Assembly: GCA_027057815.1 (NCBI GenBank)
Contig: JALURD010000078.1
Span: 1-5,525, forward strand
Reading direction: 5' to 3'
From: Acidilobaceae archaeon
Lineage (GTDB): Archaea; Thermoproteota; Thermoprotei_A; Sulfolobales; Acidilobaceae
Length of the DNA: 5,525 bases
This document shows, piece after piece, positions 1 through 4,900 of the stretch; positions within the stretch are counted from its first letter, which is position 1; every line of letters begins with the position of its first letter. The translations under genes and the position numbers were made by a program. The notes below the pieces were generated by a model, which was given only the letters and a program-made list of their open reading frames with translations, did no database searches and was not told the origin of the DNA.

Positions 1-1027
1 CATATATCCTAAGCCAGCCAGGTCCCTTAAGCCTCCTAGCCTTTGGAGCCCAGCCAGCTAGGGATTTGGCGTAATCCTCGAGAGCCTTCTCCAGAGGCTT
101 GTATTCCACTTCGGGGTCTAGTAGTGCTGCAAGCGGCGTTGCATAATCCCCCGTCACTTCAGCGGAGTAAACCAGGACATCCAAGGCTTCCCTGGGATCC
201 CTGGGTGTTGCGTCGCTGAACTCTACGATTCCGCTTATGAACAGGCGTGGGTCAAGCTCACCCGCATGCGACTCCATGTGGTTTAAGAGGGATTCCAGGA
301 CCTTTGAGATCTCGCTCTTCTCTAGGCTTGCAGCTTTCTTATTGTAGAGCGCAGGGTCTCCAACAGCGTCTCTGCATGCATCTGGATCTCCAGTAAGCCC
401 TGGATAGTAGGGGTTGACCGTTCTCGCAACGGCTTCGCAGAGGGAGCCCTCGGAGGGCTTGTAAACCTTAAGCGTTGTAGTCATGCTAGCCTCTAAGCCT
501 AGCTCGTCTATGTGGTCGAGCAGGTATTTGTCAAGCCCAGTGAAGGCTCCATGGGGAGCCACGTACCTACCACCATATAGCCCCGAGAAGGCTAGGGCAG
601 CCACGTTTAGGGGTGGTTTGGGCCCAGCCTTAGAGGTAATTAAGAGCATCGAGGCGGTTACGCTGCCCTGGGCCTCGAGGAAGAAGGCATCCGGAGGCGG
701 CGTGCCCTGCAGGGATCCCGAGGCTACGGCCAGTACTGTCGCTTCAACATTAGACGCTTTGAGTTGAACACTGGAGTAACCTACAAGAATCGATGGAGCA
801 GCTATGCGGGCTGGCGGTTTAACCGACATCTTCAAGGTAGGCCTGGCCCCGGCGTAGTAGGCGTGCGATGCAGTATAAGCGGCGGCAGTCATGGAGTCCG
901 GGGATGGGTAAAAGTAAATCCTGAGCAGTCCCCTCCTTATGGCCTGGTCGAGCACTCTAGCGTATGCCTTAGCGGCGGCGTCGAGCACCTTATCTAGCTC
1001 TCCAGGGGTGAGGGTGAGCTTTAGCAA
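1..1027 (-). CDS. Degenerate DHH-family (Cdc45/RecJ-like) protein, 3' end outside window
   Basis: Translating the minus strand from TTG at 1027 gives 342 codons without a stop up to the left edge, so the C terminus is missing. TTG is chosen because an in-frame TGA lies six codons upstream, no ATG or GTG intervenes, and GAGGTG (1039-1044) sits 11 nt ahead. Residues 36-60 (RIYFYPSPDSMTAAAYTASH onward) have the strand-loop-helix shape of DHH motif I, but the usual H-x-D-x-D-G is replaced by P-S-P-D-S. Around residues 80-104, where a DxG and then DHH would be expected, I see ILVGYSS and AVASGS with no Asp/His cluster. The protein is therefore probably not a nuclease. A DHH-type gene often neighbours archaeal rps15, and crenarchaeal inactive RecJ/Cdc45 homologues bind GINS in the replicative helicase. 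That role is inference from fold pattern and context. Residues 180-340 are unassigned. The coding frame is secure; the family is moderately sure. Confidence 0.65.
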   Translation of the reverse strand, partial: MLKLTLTPGELDKVLDAAAKAYARVLDQAIRRGLLRIYFYPSPDSMTAAAYTASHAYYAGARPTLKMSVKPPARIAAPSILVGYSSVQLKASNVEATVLAVASGSLQGTPPPDAFFLEAQGSVTASMLLITSKAGPKPPLNVAALAFSGLYGGRYVAPHGAFTGLDKYLLDHIDELGLEASMTTTLKVYKPSEGSLCEAVARTVNPYYPGLTGDPDACRDAVGDPALYNKKAASLEKSEISKVLESLLNHMESHAGELDPRLFISGIVEFSDATPRDPREALDVLVYSAEVTGDYATPLAALLDPEVEYKPLEKALEDYAKSLAGWAPKARRLKGPGWLRIY

Positions 1028-1071
1028 GGCCCCTAGTGCACCTCATCCAGGACTTCGGGGCCCCGGAAACC

Positions 1072-1079
1072 CTTTAAGA
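1072..1079. promoter_or_regulatory. Box A-like element CTTTAAGA between divergent genes
   Basis: CTTTAAGA lies in the 104-bp gap between rps15 and the minus-strand Cdc45-like gene. Read forward, a start about 26 nt downstream would give a leader of about 30 nt containing the rps15 ribosome binding site. Read in reverse (TCTTAAAG), it would give a leader of about 20 nt containing the GAGGTG of the minus gene. No second TATA-like element is obvious in the gap, so one element may drive both genes. This rests on motif and spacing alone. Confidence 0.45.
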
Positions 1080-1131
1080 GGCTAGTGTGTTTACGCCTGC
1101 CAGGGGACTGGTTCAGGGGGAGGGTGCGAAA

Positions 1132-1590
1132 ATGAACAAGCGCAGAGAGAAGGGGCAATCGCACTCCACCAGGCCAGCTAGGCTTACCCCGCCTACCTGG
1201 CTTACCTTCAAGCCTGAAGACATAGAGTTACTCATAGTAGAGCTGGCTAAGAAGGGCTATGGGCCAAGCATGATAGGCATAATCCTCAGGGACCAGTTCG
1301 GGATCCCCCTAGTGAAGCCCATACTCGGCAAGAAGATAACTCAGGTCCTCGAAGAGAAGGGCCTTGCACCTCCCATTCCCGAGGACCTTATGGCACTCAT
1401 CAGGAAAGCCGTTAACCTAAGGAGGCACCTGGAGGAGCACCCGAAGGACCTCCATGCAAAGAAGGGCCTTATGGACCTGGAGAGCAAGATACACAGGCTA
1501 GTCAAGTATTATAAGAGAGTAGGGAAGCTGCCCCCCGACTGGAAATACGACCCGGAGAAGGCCAGGCTCCTCGTCGCCGGCGCGACATAA
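1132..1590 (+). CDS. rps15: 30S ribosomal protein S15 (archaeal S15P/S13e type)
   Basis: A 152-residue small-subunit ribosomal protein that binds 16S rRNA in the central domain and helps form the platform. The length fits archaeal S15P, which carries an N-terminal extension of about 60 residues relative to bacterial S15. Residues 11-24 (HSTRP...PPTWL) match the archaeal N-terminal signature. Residues 37-64 hold the conserved KKGYGPSMIGIILRD stretch. Residues 97-128 hold the S15 core, LRRHLEEHPKD, then a Leu/basic helix ending in KYYK. ATG 1132 is preferred because AGGGTG (1121-1126) sits 5 nt ahead and MNKRREKG begins like a normal archaeal S15. An in-frame GTG at 1087 would add 15 residues unlike the family. 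Transcription probably starts from the box A at 1072. The identification is firm. Confidence 0.97.
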   Translation: MNKRREKGQSHSTRPARLTPPTWLTFKPEDIELLIVELAKKGYGPSMIGIILRDQFGIPLVKPILGKKITQVLEEKGLAPPIPEDLMALIRKAVNLRRHLEEHPKDLHAKKGLMDLESKIHRLVKYYKRVGKLPPDWKYDPEKARLLVAGAT

Positions 1591-1608
1591 CTTCTCCAGA
1601 CGGCCGGG

Positions 1609-1632
1609 CCTCCCTTCCGTCCTACTTCACTG
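1609..1632 (+). terminator. Pyrimidine-rich possible terminator after rps15
   Basis: The run cctcccttccgtcctacttc and its flanks, about 20 nt after the rps15 stop, are strongly pyrimidine-rich. Crenarchaeal transcripts often end in such tracts, although T-runs are more typical than this C-rich one. There is no clear hairpin. It is weak evidence, supported mainly by the separate promoter-like signal that follows. Confidence 0.25.
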
Positions 1633-1656
1633 CTCAACGCATTATCTGGGTTAATG

Positions 1657-1665
1657 TTAATATTT
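1657..1665 (+). promoter_or_regulatory. AT-rich box A candidate (TTAATATTT) for the three-gene cluster
   Basis: TTAATATTT is the most AT-rich stretch of the 115-bp gap after rps15. A start about 26 nt downstream would fall near 1685, giving a leader of about 20 nt to the TTG at 1706 that includes GGTG at 1694-1697 as ribosome binding site. The assignment is by motif and spacing. Confidence 0.4.
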
Positions 1666-1705
1666 CAGCGTAGGAAAAAATGTAGTAGCGTATGGTGTTA
1701 CGGAT

Positions 1706-2029
1706 TTGTCTAGCGAATTAAGCGACCTTCCAGAGGATGTGCTCGAGGAACTCGAGGAGGCGAGGAAGGAGGTAGAGAGGGAGATCGGAGCGGGCAGGAA
1801 GCGCAAGCGCAGGTACCCGACGGCCAGGGATATAGCAGAGGCTGTAAGAGAAGTAGCACTCTCGGCGAGAGGCGCCGACCCGGCCGAGTTCCCTGATATG
1901 GTTAGAGAGCACCTTGAAAGACAGGGCTTCTACGCTGGATTGGTCACGGACAAGAGGGTTTGGCGGGTCTACGAGACTCTCGTCCGCAAGGGAGTTATAC
2001 CTGACACACTTGGAGTCGTGGAGTGGTAG
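1706..2029 (+). CDS. Small basic protein of unknown function, first gene of a probable operon
   Basis: I do not recognise this 107-residue protein. Residues 7-28 form an acidic, probably helical segment (DLPEDVLEELEEARKEVERE). Residues 29-36 are a sharply basic patch (AGRKRKRR). Residues 37-107 look like a compact helical domain (YPTARDIAEAV..., then VWRVYETLVRKGVIPDTLGVV). The helix spacing could suit a winged-helix or other nucleic-acid binding fold, but no signature proves it. It has no signal peptide, membrane segment or cysteine. TTG 1706 is chosen because GGTG lies 8 nt upstream and no earlier in-frame ATG or GTG is near. The stop overlaps the next gene's GTG start by 7 bp, which suggests translational coupling. 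The frame is preferred over the opposite-strand frame over the same bases because of its charged-helix composition and tight linkage to the next gene. Confidence 0.75.
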   Translation: MSSELSDLPEDVLEELEEARKEVEREIGAGRKRKRRYPTARDIAEAVREVALSARGADPAEFPDMVREHLERQGFYAGLVTDKRVWRVYETLVRKGVIPDTLGVVEW

Positions 2030-2379
2030 CATTGGGGCCCACCTGTGAGGTATGCGGTGAAAACCCCGCAGTCGGCTCCTGCAGCATCTGCGGTAGGCGC
2101 GTGTGCGAGAAGCACCGGCGTAGGGAGTCCTCTACGGGCAAGGTTCTCTGCGTTGTCTGTAAATCCGCGCTATGCAGTATCTGCGGCGAAAGGCTTAGTG
2201 TAGCCTACTGCCTTTCATGCGGTAGAATGATATGCACGGACTGCTCCATTCAGCTTGACAACGTGAGGCGGATCTGCGTCGAATGCGCTGGGAAAGGTGC
2301 TAGGCCGAAGCCTGCACCCAAAAACTTGAGAGGTGCGTCACGCCTAACACTCAAGGTGCTCAGGCTACTCGCAGGGTGA
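2023..2379 (+). CDS. Tandem-duplicated B-box/RING-like zinc-binding protein
   Basis: A 118-residue soluble protein with 15 Cys and one His in metal-ligand spacing. Copy 1 uses C8, C11, C20, C23, C28, H31, C43 and C46. Copy 2 uses C51, C54, C63, C66, C71, C74, C85 and C88. Almost every ligand of copy 2 is 43 residues after its partner, so the module is an internal duplication. Each has eight ligands as four pairs, like cross-brace B-box or RING fingers that hold two zinc ions. The tail (residues 90-118) is basic and lacks cysteines. Such fingers usually mediate protein or nucleic-acid contacts; the partner is unknown. The start is ambiguous. GTG 2023 has GGAG 7 nt ahead (2012-2015) and overlaps the upstream stop. 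TTG 2032 has GGAG (2020-2023) 8 nt ahead and would remove three residues without affecting the ligands. Zinc binding is near certain; the function is not assigned. Confidence 0.85.
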   Translation: MVALGPTCEVCGENPAVGSCSICGRRVCEKHRRRESSTGKVLCVVCKSALCSICGERLSVAYCLSCGRMICTDCSIQLDNVRRICVECAGKGARPKPAPKNLRGASRLTLKVLRLLAG

Positions 2380-2433
2380 ATAGCTCATAATACCCTCAAG
2401 CTTGACCCCGGTCTTACCTCAGGGTGAATGCGA

Positions 2434-2967
2434 GTGAGTGCGGCGAGGCTACTCGGGAAACTCGAGGATCTAATCGACTCTCTGCCCAAGGAGGGCTTGA
2501 AAGCGGCTAAAGTAGTTAGCCTCGTCTCGAGGCTAGCCGACCTAGTGACTAGGGTCGACGAGTCTATATCGAAAGCTGAGTGTCTCGCAGCAGTTAAGGG
2601 CAAGCAGGCCAAGTCGGGTAACGCTGTTCTCCACGACACCGGATGCGCTGGCATATTTGCCGGGATAGAGGATGGCGTGAAGAGGATCTGGAAGGTTGGG
2701 AGCCACGCATTCACAGCGAGGCTCCTAGAGGATGCCGTGGAGATAGAGGATGAAGAAGTAGGCATAGCGATAAAACCCGATGAGGTTGTGATTAAAGTGC
2801 TTGCCGGTGAAGCGAAGAAGGAGGAGGCCACTAGACTGACGGACGTTGATACCATCTACTCGGGGTATTACAACATTTCGTACGTTCTGAGGAAGCTGGA
2901 GGCCCACCTAAGAGCAGTGGAGTCTGACCTAGCGAAGTGTGCAAGGGAAACGGGAGCGCAGTGCTAG
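2434..2967 (+). CDS. Crenarchaeal protein of unknown function
   Basis: I do not recognise this protein of about 177 residues. Residues 5-60 appear helical (LLGKLEDLIDSL..., then VVSLVSRLADLVTRVDESI). The middle (about 67-120) mixes short strands and helices, including HDTGCAGIFAG and an acidic EIEDEEVGIAIKPDEVVIKV. The end (about 140-168) is a long helix (YVLRKLEAHLRAVESDLAKC). Cysteines at about 50, 71, 169 and 177 are too scattered for a clear metal site. There is no signal peptide or membrane span. GTG 2434 is preferred because AGGGTGA (2421-2427) lies 6 nt ahead. An in-frame ATG at 2428 directly abuts that site and would work only if the message were leaderless from there. It lies 54 nt after the zinc-protein gene and is probably cotranscribed with it. 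The minus-strand frames over these bases are Ser/Ala-rich shadows. Confidence 0.75.
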   Translation: MSAARLLGKLEDLIDSLPKEGLKAAKVVSLVSRLADLVTRVDESISKAECLAAVKGKQAKSGNAVLHDTGCAGIFAGIEDGVKRIWKVGSHAFTARLLEDAVEIEDEEVGIAIKPDEVVIKVLAGEAKKEEATRLTDVDTIYSGYYNISYVLRKLEAHLRAVESDLAKCARETGAQC

Positions 2968-2968
2968 T

Positions 2969-2985
2969 TTAAAGGAATCCTTTAA
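2969..2985. repeat. 17-bp near-perfect palindrome TTAAAGGA-A-TCCTTTAA
   Basis: Two perfect 8-bp arms around one central base begin one nucleotide after the stop codon of the preceding gene. A 1-nt centre cannot form a tight RNA hairpin without opening the inner pairs, so a dimeric protein binding site or a two-way box A (TTTAAAGG) is at least as likely as a terminator. The AT-rich stretch that follows (ttaattatacc) could contribute to transcript ending. It lies about 120 nt ahead of cren7, upstream of that gene's likely core promoter. Confidence 0.4.
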
Positions 2986-3044
2986 TTATACCTTTGAAAG
3001 TAAGACCGCTGGAAAGGCATACACAGGCAAAATACACCAATAAC

Positions 3045-3052
3045 CTTTATTA
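3045..3052 (+). promoter_or_regulatory. Box A candidate CTTTATTA for cren7
   Basis: CTTTATTA lies 56-63 nt before the cren7 ATG. A start about 26 nt downstream, near 3075, gives a leader of about 33 nt carrying the GGGGTGAG ribosome binding site at 3095-3102. A second AT-rich element, TATAATA at 3065-3071, is an alternative, but transcription from it would begin almost at the ribosome binding site. Confidence 0.45.
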
Positions 3053-3107
3053 CCTTCGCTTACCTATAATACAGAATGACTAGAGCCTTAGGAAGGGGTG
3101 AGTGTGT

Positions 3108-3293
3108 ATGAGCAAGAGCCTACCTCCGGTGAAGGTCAAGGACCCCTACACTGGCAAGGAGGTTGAGCTAGTACCCATCAAGGTCTGGGTGCTAGCGCCA
3201 AGGACTAGGAAGGGCGTCAAGATCGGCCTGTTCAAGAGCGAGACCGGCAAGTTCTTCAGGGCCAAGGTCCCCGACGACTACCCAGCACCCTAG
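3108..3293 (+). CDS. creN7: Chromatin protein Cren7
   Basis: A 61-residue nucleoid protein that binds double-stranded DNA in the minor groove without sequence preference, kinking and constraining it. It is a major crenarchaeal chromatin protein with an SH3-like beta barrel. The family pattern is clear: PVKVKDPYTGKEVELVP (7-23), then VWVLAPRTRKGVKIGLFK (26-43), then ETGKFFRAKVPDDYP (45-59). W27, L29, P31, V37, I39 and L41 line up with the Sulfolobus DNA-contact and intercalation positions as I recall them (W26, L28, P30, V36, I38, L40). Sulfolobus K31 corresponds to R32, keeping the charge. ATG 3108 is chosen because GGGGTGAG (3095-3102) lies 5 nt ahead and MSKSLPPVKVK fits the family N terminus. 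GTG 3102 would overlap the ribosome binding site and add two atypical residues. The gene looks monocistronic, with its own promoter and T-rich terminator. The identification is firm. Confidence 0.96.
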   Translation: MSKSLPPVKVKDPYTGKEVELVPIKVWVLAPRTRKGVKIGLFKSETGKFFRAKVPDDYPAP

Positions 3294-3340
3294 CCAGCGC
3301 GACTAGATAACTAGATAGCCTAACTACCATAAACTAATCC

Positions 3341-3366
3341 GTCTCCTCTTTTTCTAAATTTTTGTT
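3341..3366 (+). terminator. T-rich terminator after cren7
   Basis: About 50 nt after the cren7 stop, a pyrimidine-rich tract leads into two runs of five T (3349-3353 and 3359-3363) with no preceding stable hairpin. This is the usual form of intrinsic termination in archaea. The gene's isolated position supports the call. Confidence 0.6.
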
Positions 3367-3433
3367 AACACTCCTCCAGGGCATGCAGCATATCGTGATA
3401 TTCTAGGTTATCAGGGAGTTAAAAGCCAGAAGC

Positions 3434-3494
3434 TCAGACCCGGTGGAGGCTCTTCATAGCCTCACGCGGCTCGTGGACGTGCAAACTTCATCAT
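3434..3494 (-). ncRNA. Possible C/D box small guide RNA
   Basis: On the minus strand, a perfect C box ATGATGA (3494-3488) is followed 50 nt later by a D box CTGA (3437-3434). The 61-nt span is typical of archaeal C/D box sRNAs, which guide 2'-O-methylation of rRNA or tRNA by fibrillarin. Inside is a C'-like TGAAGA (3456-3451), which leaves a 13-nt guide, GCCTCCACCGGGT, directly before box D. An imperfect D'-like GTGA (3465-3462) sits 5 nt before the C' box, but the C-to-D' interval is 22 nt, longer than usual. The element coincides with a GC-rich island in otherwise AT-richer non-coding DNA. No clear terminal stem or promoter is seen. Short motifs occur by chance, so the call is tentative. 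Confidence 0.3.
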
Positions 3495-3599
3495 CAAATA
3501 AGCCGTATTCACTCCTTGCCGTTTCCTGTTTCTTCATTCCGCCCATTTAAGGGATTACGCTGGCCTATGCGCGTCATTAAGCATTGGTCTAACAAGTCT

Positions 3600-3695
3600 G
3601 GCTAGGAGGTGTCAGGTATTGGTGGTGTGGGCTCGGTGAGGTCCCCAGGAAATCTTCACCGCTTCAGCACAGCTTCCGGCGCTCTCCTCATAGCC
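3600..3695 (+). other. Foldable 96-nt element with long closing stem
   Basis: GGCTA-G-GAGG (3600-3609) pairs with CCTC-A-TAGCC (3686-3695), a ten-position stem with one G-A mismatch. Inside it, CGGTGAGG (3634-3641) pairs with CTTCACCG (3654-3661) as an 8-bp stem with one G-U pair and a 12-nt loop. It could be a small structured RNA on either strand, for example H/ACA-like, but no ACA box at the right distance and no kink-turn is convincing. The pairing was found by eye and may be chance in a GC-rich island. Confidence 0.22.
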
Positions 3696-3748
3696 CGCTA
3701 AAATGGTATCCAAGGCGCGGTCTTATTTTACTCTTGTAGATTCCTTCT

Positions 3749-3779
3749 ATTCAGTCATAGCTTTAAGGGTTGACTGAAT
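3749..3779. repeat. Perfect 9-bp inverted repeat enclosing a box A-like element
   Basis: ATTCAGTCA (3749-3757) and TGACTGAAT (3771-3779) are exact reverse complements separated by 13 nt that contain CTTTAAGG (3761-3768). The enclosed motif is well placed to be the promoter of the methyltransferase gene, with a predicted start near 3790 and a leader of about 60 nt. A dimeric regulator bound across the arms would cover the TATA region. As RNA the arms could also form a 9-bp hairpin with a 13-nt loop. Confidence 0.45.
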
Positions 3780-3848
3780 TATGATTTGCAATACCTGGAA
3801 AGGGAATGAGTCTTCTGGCTCTAGTATTTCGGTTTGAGGTCGATGTTA

Positions 3849-4409
3849 ATGAATGAGTCAAAGAATTATGAATGCAGAGCTCCCTGGATTATGCCTATAG
3901 TTATCTTGTTAGGCCTCTTTCTGATAGGCCTCTTATCCTACAGGATAACACAGGCCCTCGGGATCCCTCTACCCGGTTTAATAATAGCCGCAGCGCCGCT
4001 AGCGCTGCTGATCCTAGTTGCCTCCTTTAGGGTAGCACTCGAGGCCGTTAGGCTTCAGGGTGGTATAGCTCCCTTCTTCTGTGGCGGAAGGCTTGTCCTC
4101 CATGACCTCTTAGGCCACGTGAAGGCGGAGCCGCCTGAGCGCATAATAACCAGCGGTCCATACTCGGTGGCCAGGCATCCGACGTACTCGGCCACCCTCG
4201 CAGCTTACGCTGGCGTGTCGCTTGTCTTCCCCAAAGCGCTTCCAGGGCTCCTTGCAGTCGCCCTATGGGTCTACCTTGCCGCCTGGGCCGAGGAGCGGAT
4301 CCTACGAAAGCACTCAGACTACGAGAGTTACGCTAGGAGGGTCCCCGGGATAGCCCCCGTGAGAGTTATCCTATGGGCGCTCAGGCCCAGGGGAAGGAGG
4401 AGAGAGTGA
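3849..4409 (+). CDS. Isoprenylcysteine carboxyl methyltransferase-like membrane protein
   Basis: A 186-residue integral membrane protein of the ICMT/phospholipid methyltransferase superfamily, which uses S-adenosylmethionine to methylate prenylcysteine carboxylates, phospholipid headgroups or other lipid-like substrates. Hydrophobic spans are at about 13-31, 42-62, 112-128 and 131-147. The family's C-terminal signature is present: GPYSVARHPTYS (103-114, with RHP at 109-111), then AEERILRKHSDYESYARRVPG (from 147), where the Glu pair and the Tyr/Arg spacing match the cofactor-binding region. The true substrate in archaea is not established, so no gene symbol is given. ATG 3849 is chosen because GAGGT (3836-3840) lies 8 nt upstream. 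TTG 3834 and ATG 3843 are in frame but overlap or crowd that site. The next gene starts 6 nt after the stop, so the two are probably cotranscribed. The inverted repeat at 3749-3779 may control them. Confidence 0.88.
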   Translation: MNESKNYECRAPWIMPIVILLGLFLIGLLSYRITQALGIPLPGLIIAAAPLALLILVASFRVALEAVRLQGGIAPFFCGGRLVLHDLLGHVKAEPPERIITSGPYSVARHPTYSATLAAYAGVSLVFPKALPGLLAVALWVYLAAWAEERILRKHSDYESYARRVPGIAPVRVILWALRPRGRRRE

Positions 4410-4415
4410 GCTAGC

Positions 4416-4859
4416 TTGAAAGGCAGACTCACGGATACTTGTAGGCAGACCCTGCCCAGCGTCCTTGGCAGGGCTAGGAAGCTCGGCTTCGACTGTAACT
4501 TGACATGCGAGGAGTTGGTTGTGTACCTGCAGGGGCCGACTTACGAAGATGATAAGATGAATGTAGACGGGGTGCTTGGGAAAGACTTGTTCCTGCTGCA
4601 TGAAGTGGTCGAGGTATGCGTATTGAAGCGTATGGGTTACAAGATCGGCGAGGACACGGTGATCAAGGCGTACTCAGACACCTACAAGGCCCACCTGACG
4701 GCCCTCCGGGTAGAGCTTGACGAGGCGAGGCGCCTGGGAAGGGTCGACCACGTGGAGAGGAGGTGTAGAGACCTCAACAGCTACCTGGAGGATCATCACC
4801 TGCCCGGGGAGCTCACAGATGAAGTAACCGGCTTGATTAGAGAGTACTGCAAGGGTTAG
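4416..4859 (+). CDS. Conserved-looking protein of unknown function
   Basis: I cannot name this 147-residue soluble protein. It appears mostly helical. Residues 12-40 include a Cys pair (C27, C31) and CEELVVYLQG. Residues 52-75 contain GKDLFLLHEVVEVCVLKRMG, in which H62, E63 and E66 form an HExxE string on a hydrophobic helix. Residues 83-108 (VIKAYSDTYKAHLTALRVEL onward) and the tail with a His pair (127-128) complete it. The HExxE, H93 and the His pair could suggest a metal site, but this is not a known signature and HExxE is not the HExxH of metalloproteases. TTG 4416 is chosen because it follows the upstream stop by 6 nt and GTGA (4406-4409) can serve as ribosome binding site. Coupling with the methyltransferase gene suggests a shared transcript, not necessarily a shared function. 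Its 3' end converges on the minus-strand gene with a gap of 41 bp. Confidence 0.75.
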   Translation: MKGRLTDTCRQTLPSVLGRARKLGFDCNLTCEELVVYLQGPTYEDDKMNVDGVLGKDLFLLHEVVEVCVLKRMGYKIGEDTVIKAYSDTYKAHLTALRVELDEARRLGRVDHVERRCRDLNSYLEDHHLPGELTDEVTGLIREYCKG

Positions 4860-4900
4860 GGCTCCGCGGCGTGGGAGACGGGGGATATTCAGTTATGGCT

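Larger units (their letters stand above)
3294..3833. other. Gene-free stretch of about 540 bp between cren7 and the methyltransferase gene
   Basis: I find no convincing protein gene on either strand here. The first part is AT-rich and contains the tandem repeat ACTAGATA x2 (3302-3317) and the cren7 terminator. GC-rich islands follow at about 3421-3480 and 3600-3700, separated by AT-rich sequence. Those islands hold the possible guide RNA and the foldable element listed separately. No tRNA T-loop, rRNA segment, CRISPR repeat or transposase remnant could be seen. Such spacing is long for a compact crenarchaeal genome, which favours RNA genes or regulatory DNA. Confidence 0.6.

Noticed and set aside
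483..997. Two plus-strand open frames (483-767 and 764-997)
   Set aside because: They lie wholly inside the 342-codon open minus-strand frame, which has DHH-like structure and a ribosome binding site. Their composition is Ser/Gly/Pro-rich with no recognisable domain.
1087..1131. GTG at 1087 as an upstream start for rps15
   Set aside because: The extra 15 residues are unlike S15P, and the start lacks the well-placed AGGGTG that precedes ATG 1132. The predicted transcript would also begin downstream of 1087.
1718..2032. Minus-strand frame opposite the first gene of the middle cluster
   Set aside because: It is antisense to a charged, helix-rich protein that overlaps and couples to the zinc-protein gene. 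The antisense product has no recognisable features.
2385..2907. Minus-strand frames opposite the 2434-2967 gene
   Set aside because: One is highly Ser/Ala/Thr-rich and both look like mirror frames of the plus-strand gene, with no domain or linked ribosome binding site.
3302..3317. Tandem repeat ACTAGATA x2 just after the cren7 stop
   Set aside because: Only two 8-bp copies in AT-rich sequence; too short and too few to call a functional repeat or CRISPR.
3640..3680. Loose resemblance to the RNase P RNA CR-I element (AGGAAATCTTCACCGC)
   Set aside because: The element departs from the GAGGAAAGUCC consensus, no CR-V partner is found, and there is not enough surrounding structure for a 300-nt RNA.
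4371..4601. Minus-strand frame across the end of the methyltransferase gene and the start of the next
   Set aside because: It spans two well-supported plus-strand genes and has no domain or start signal.
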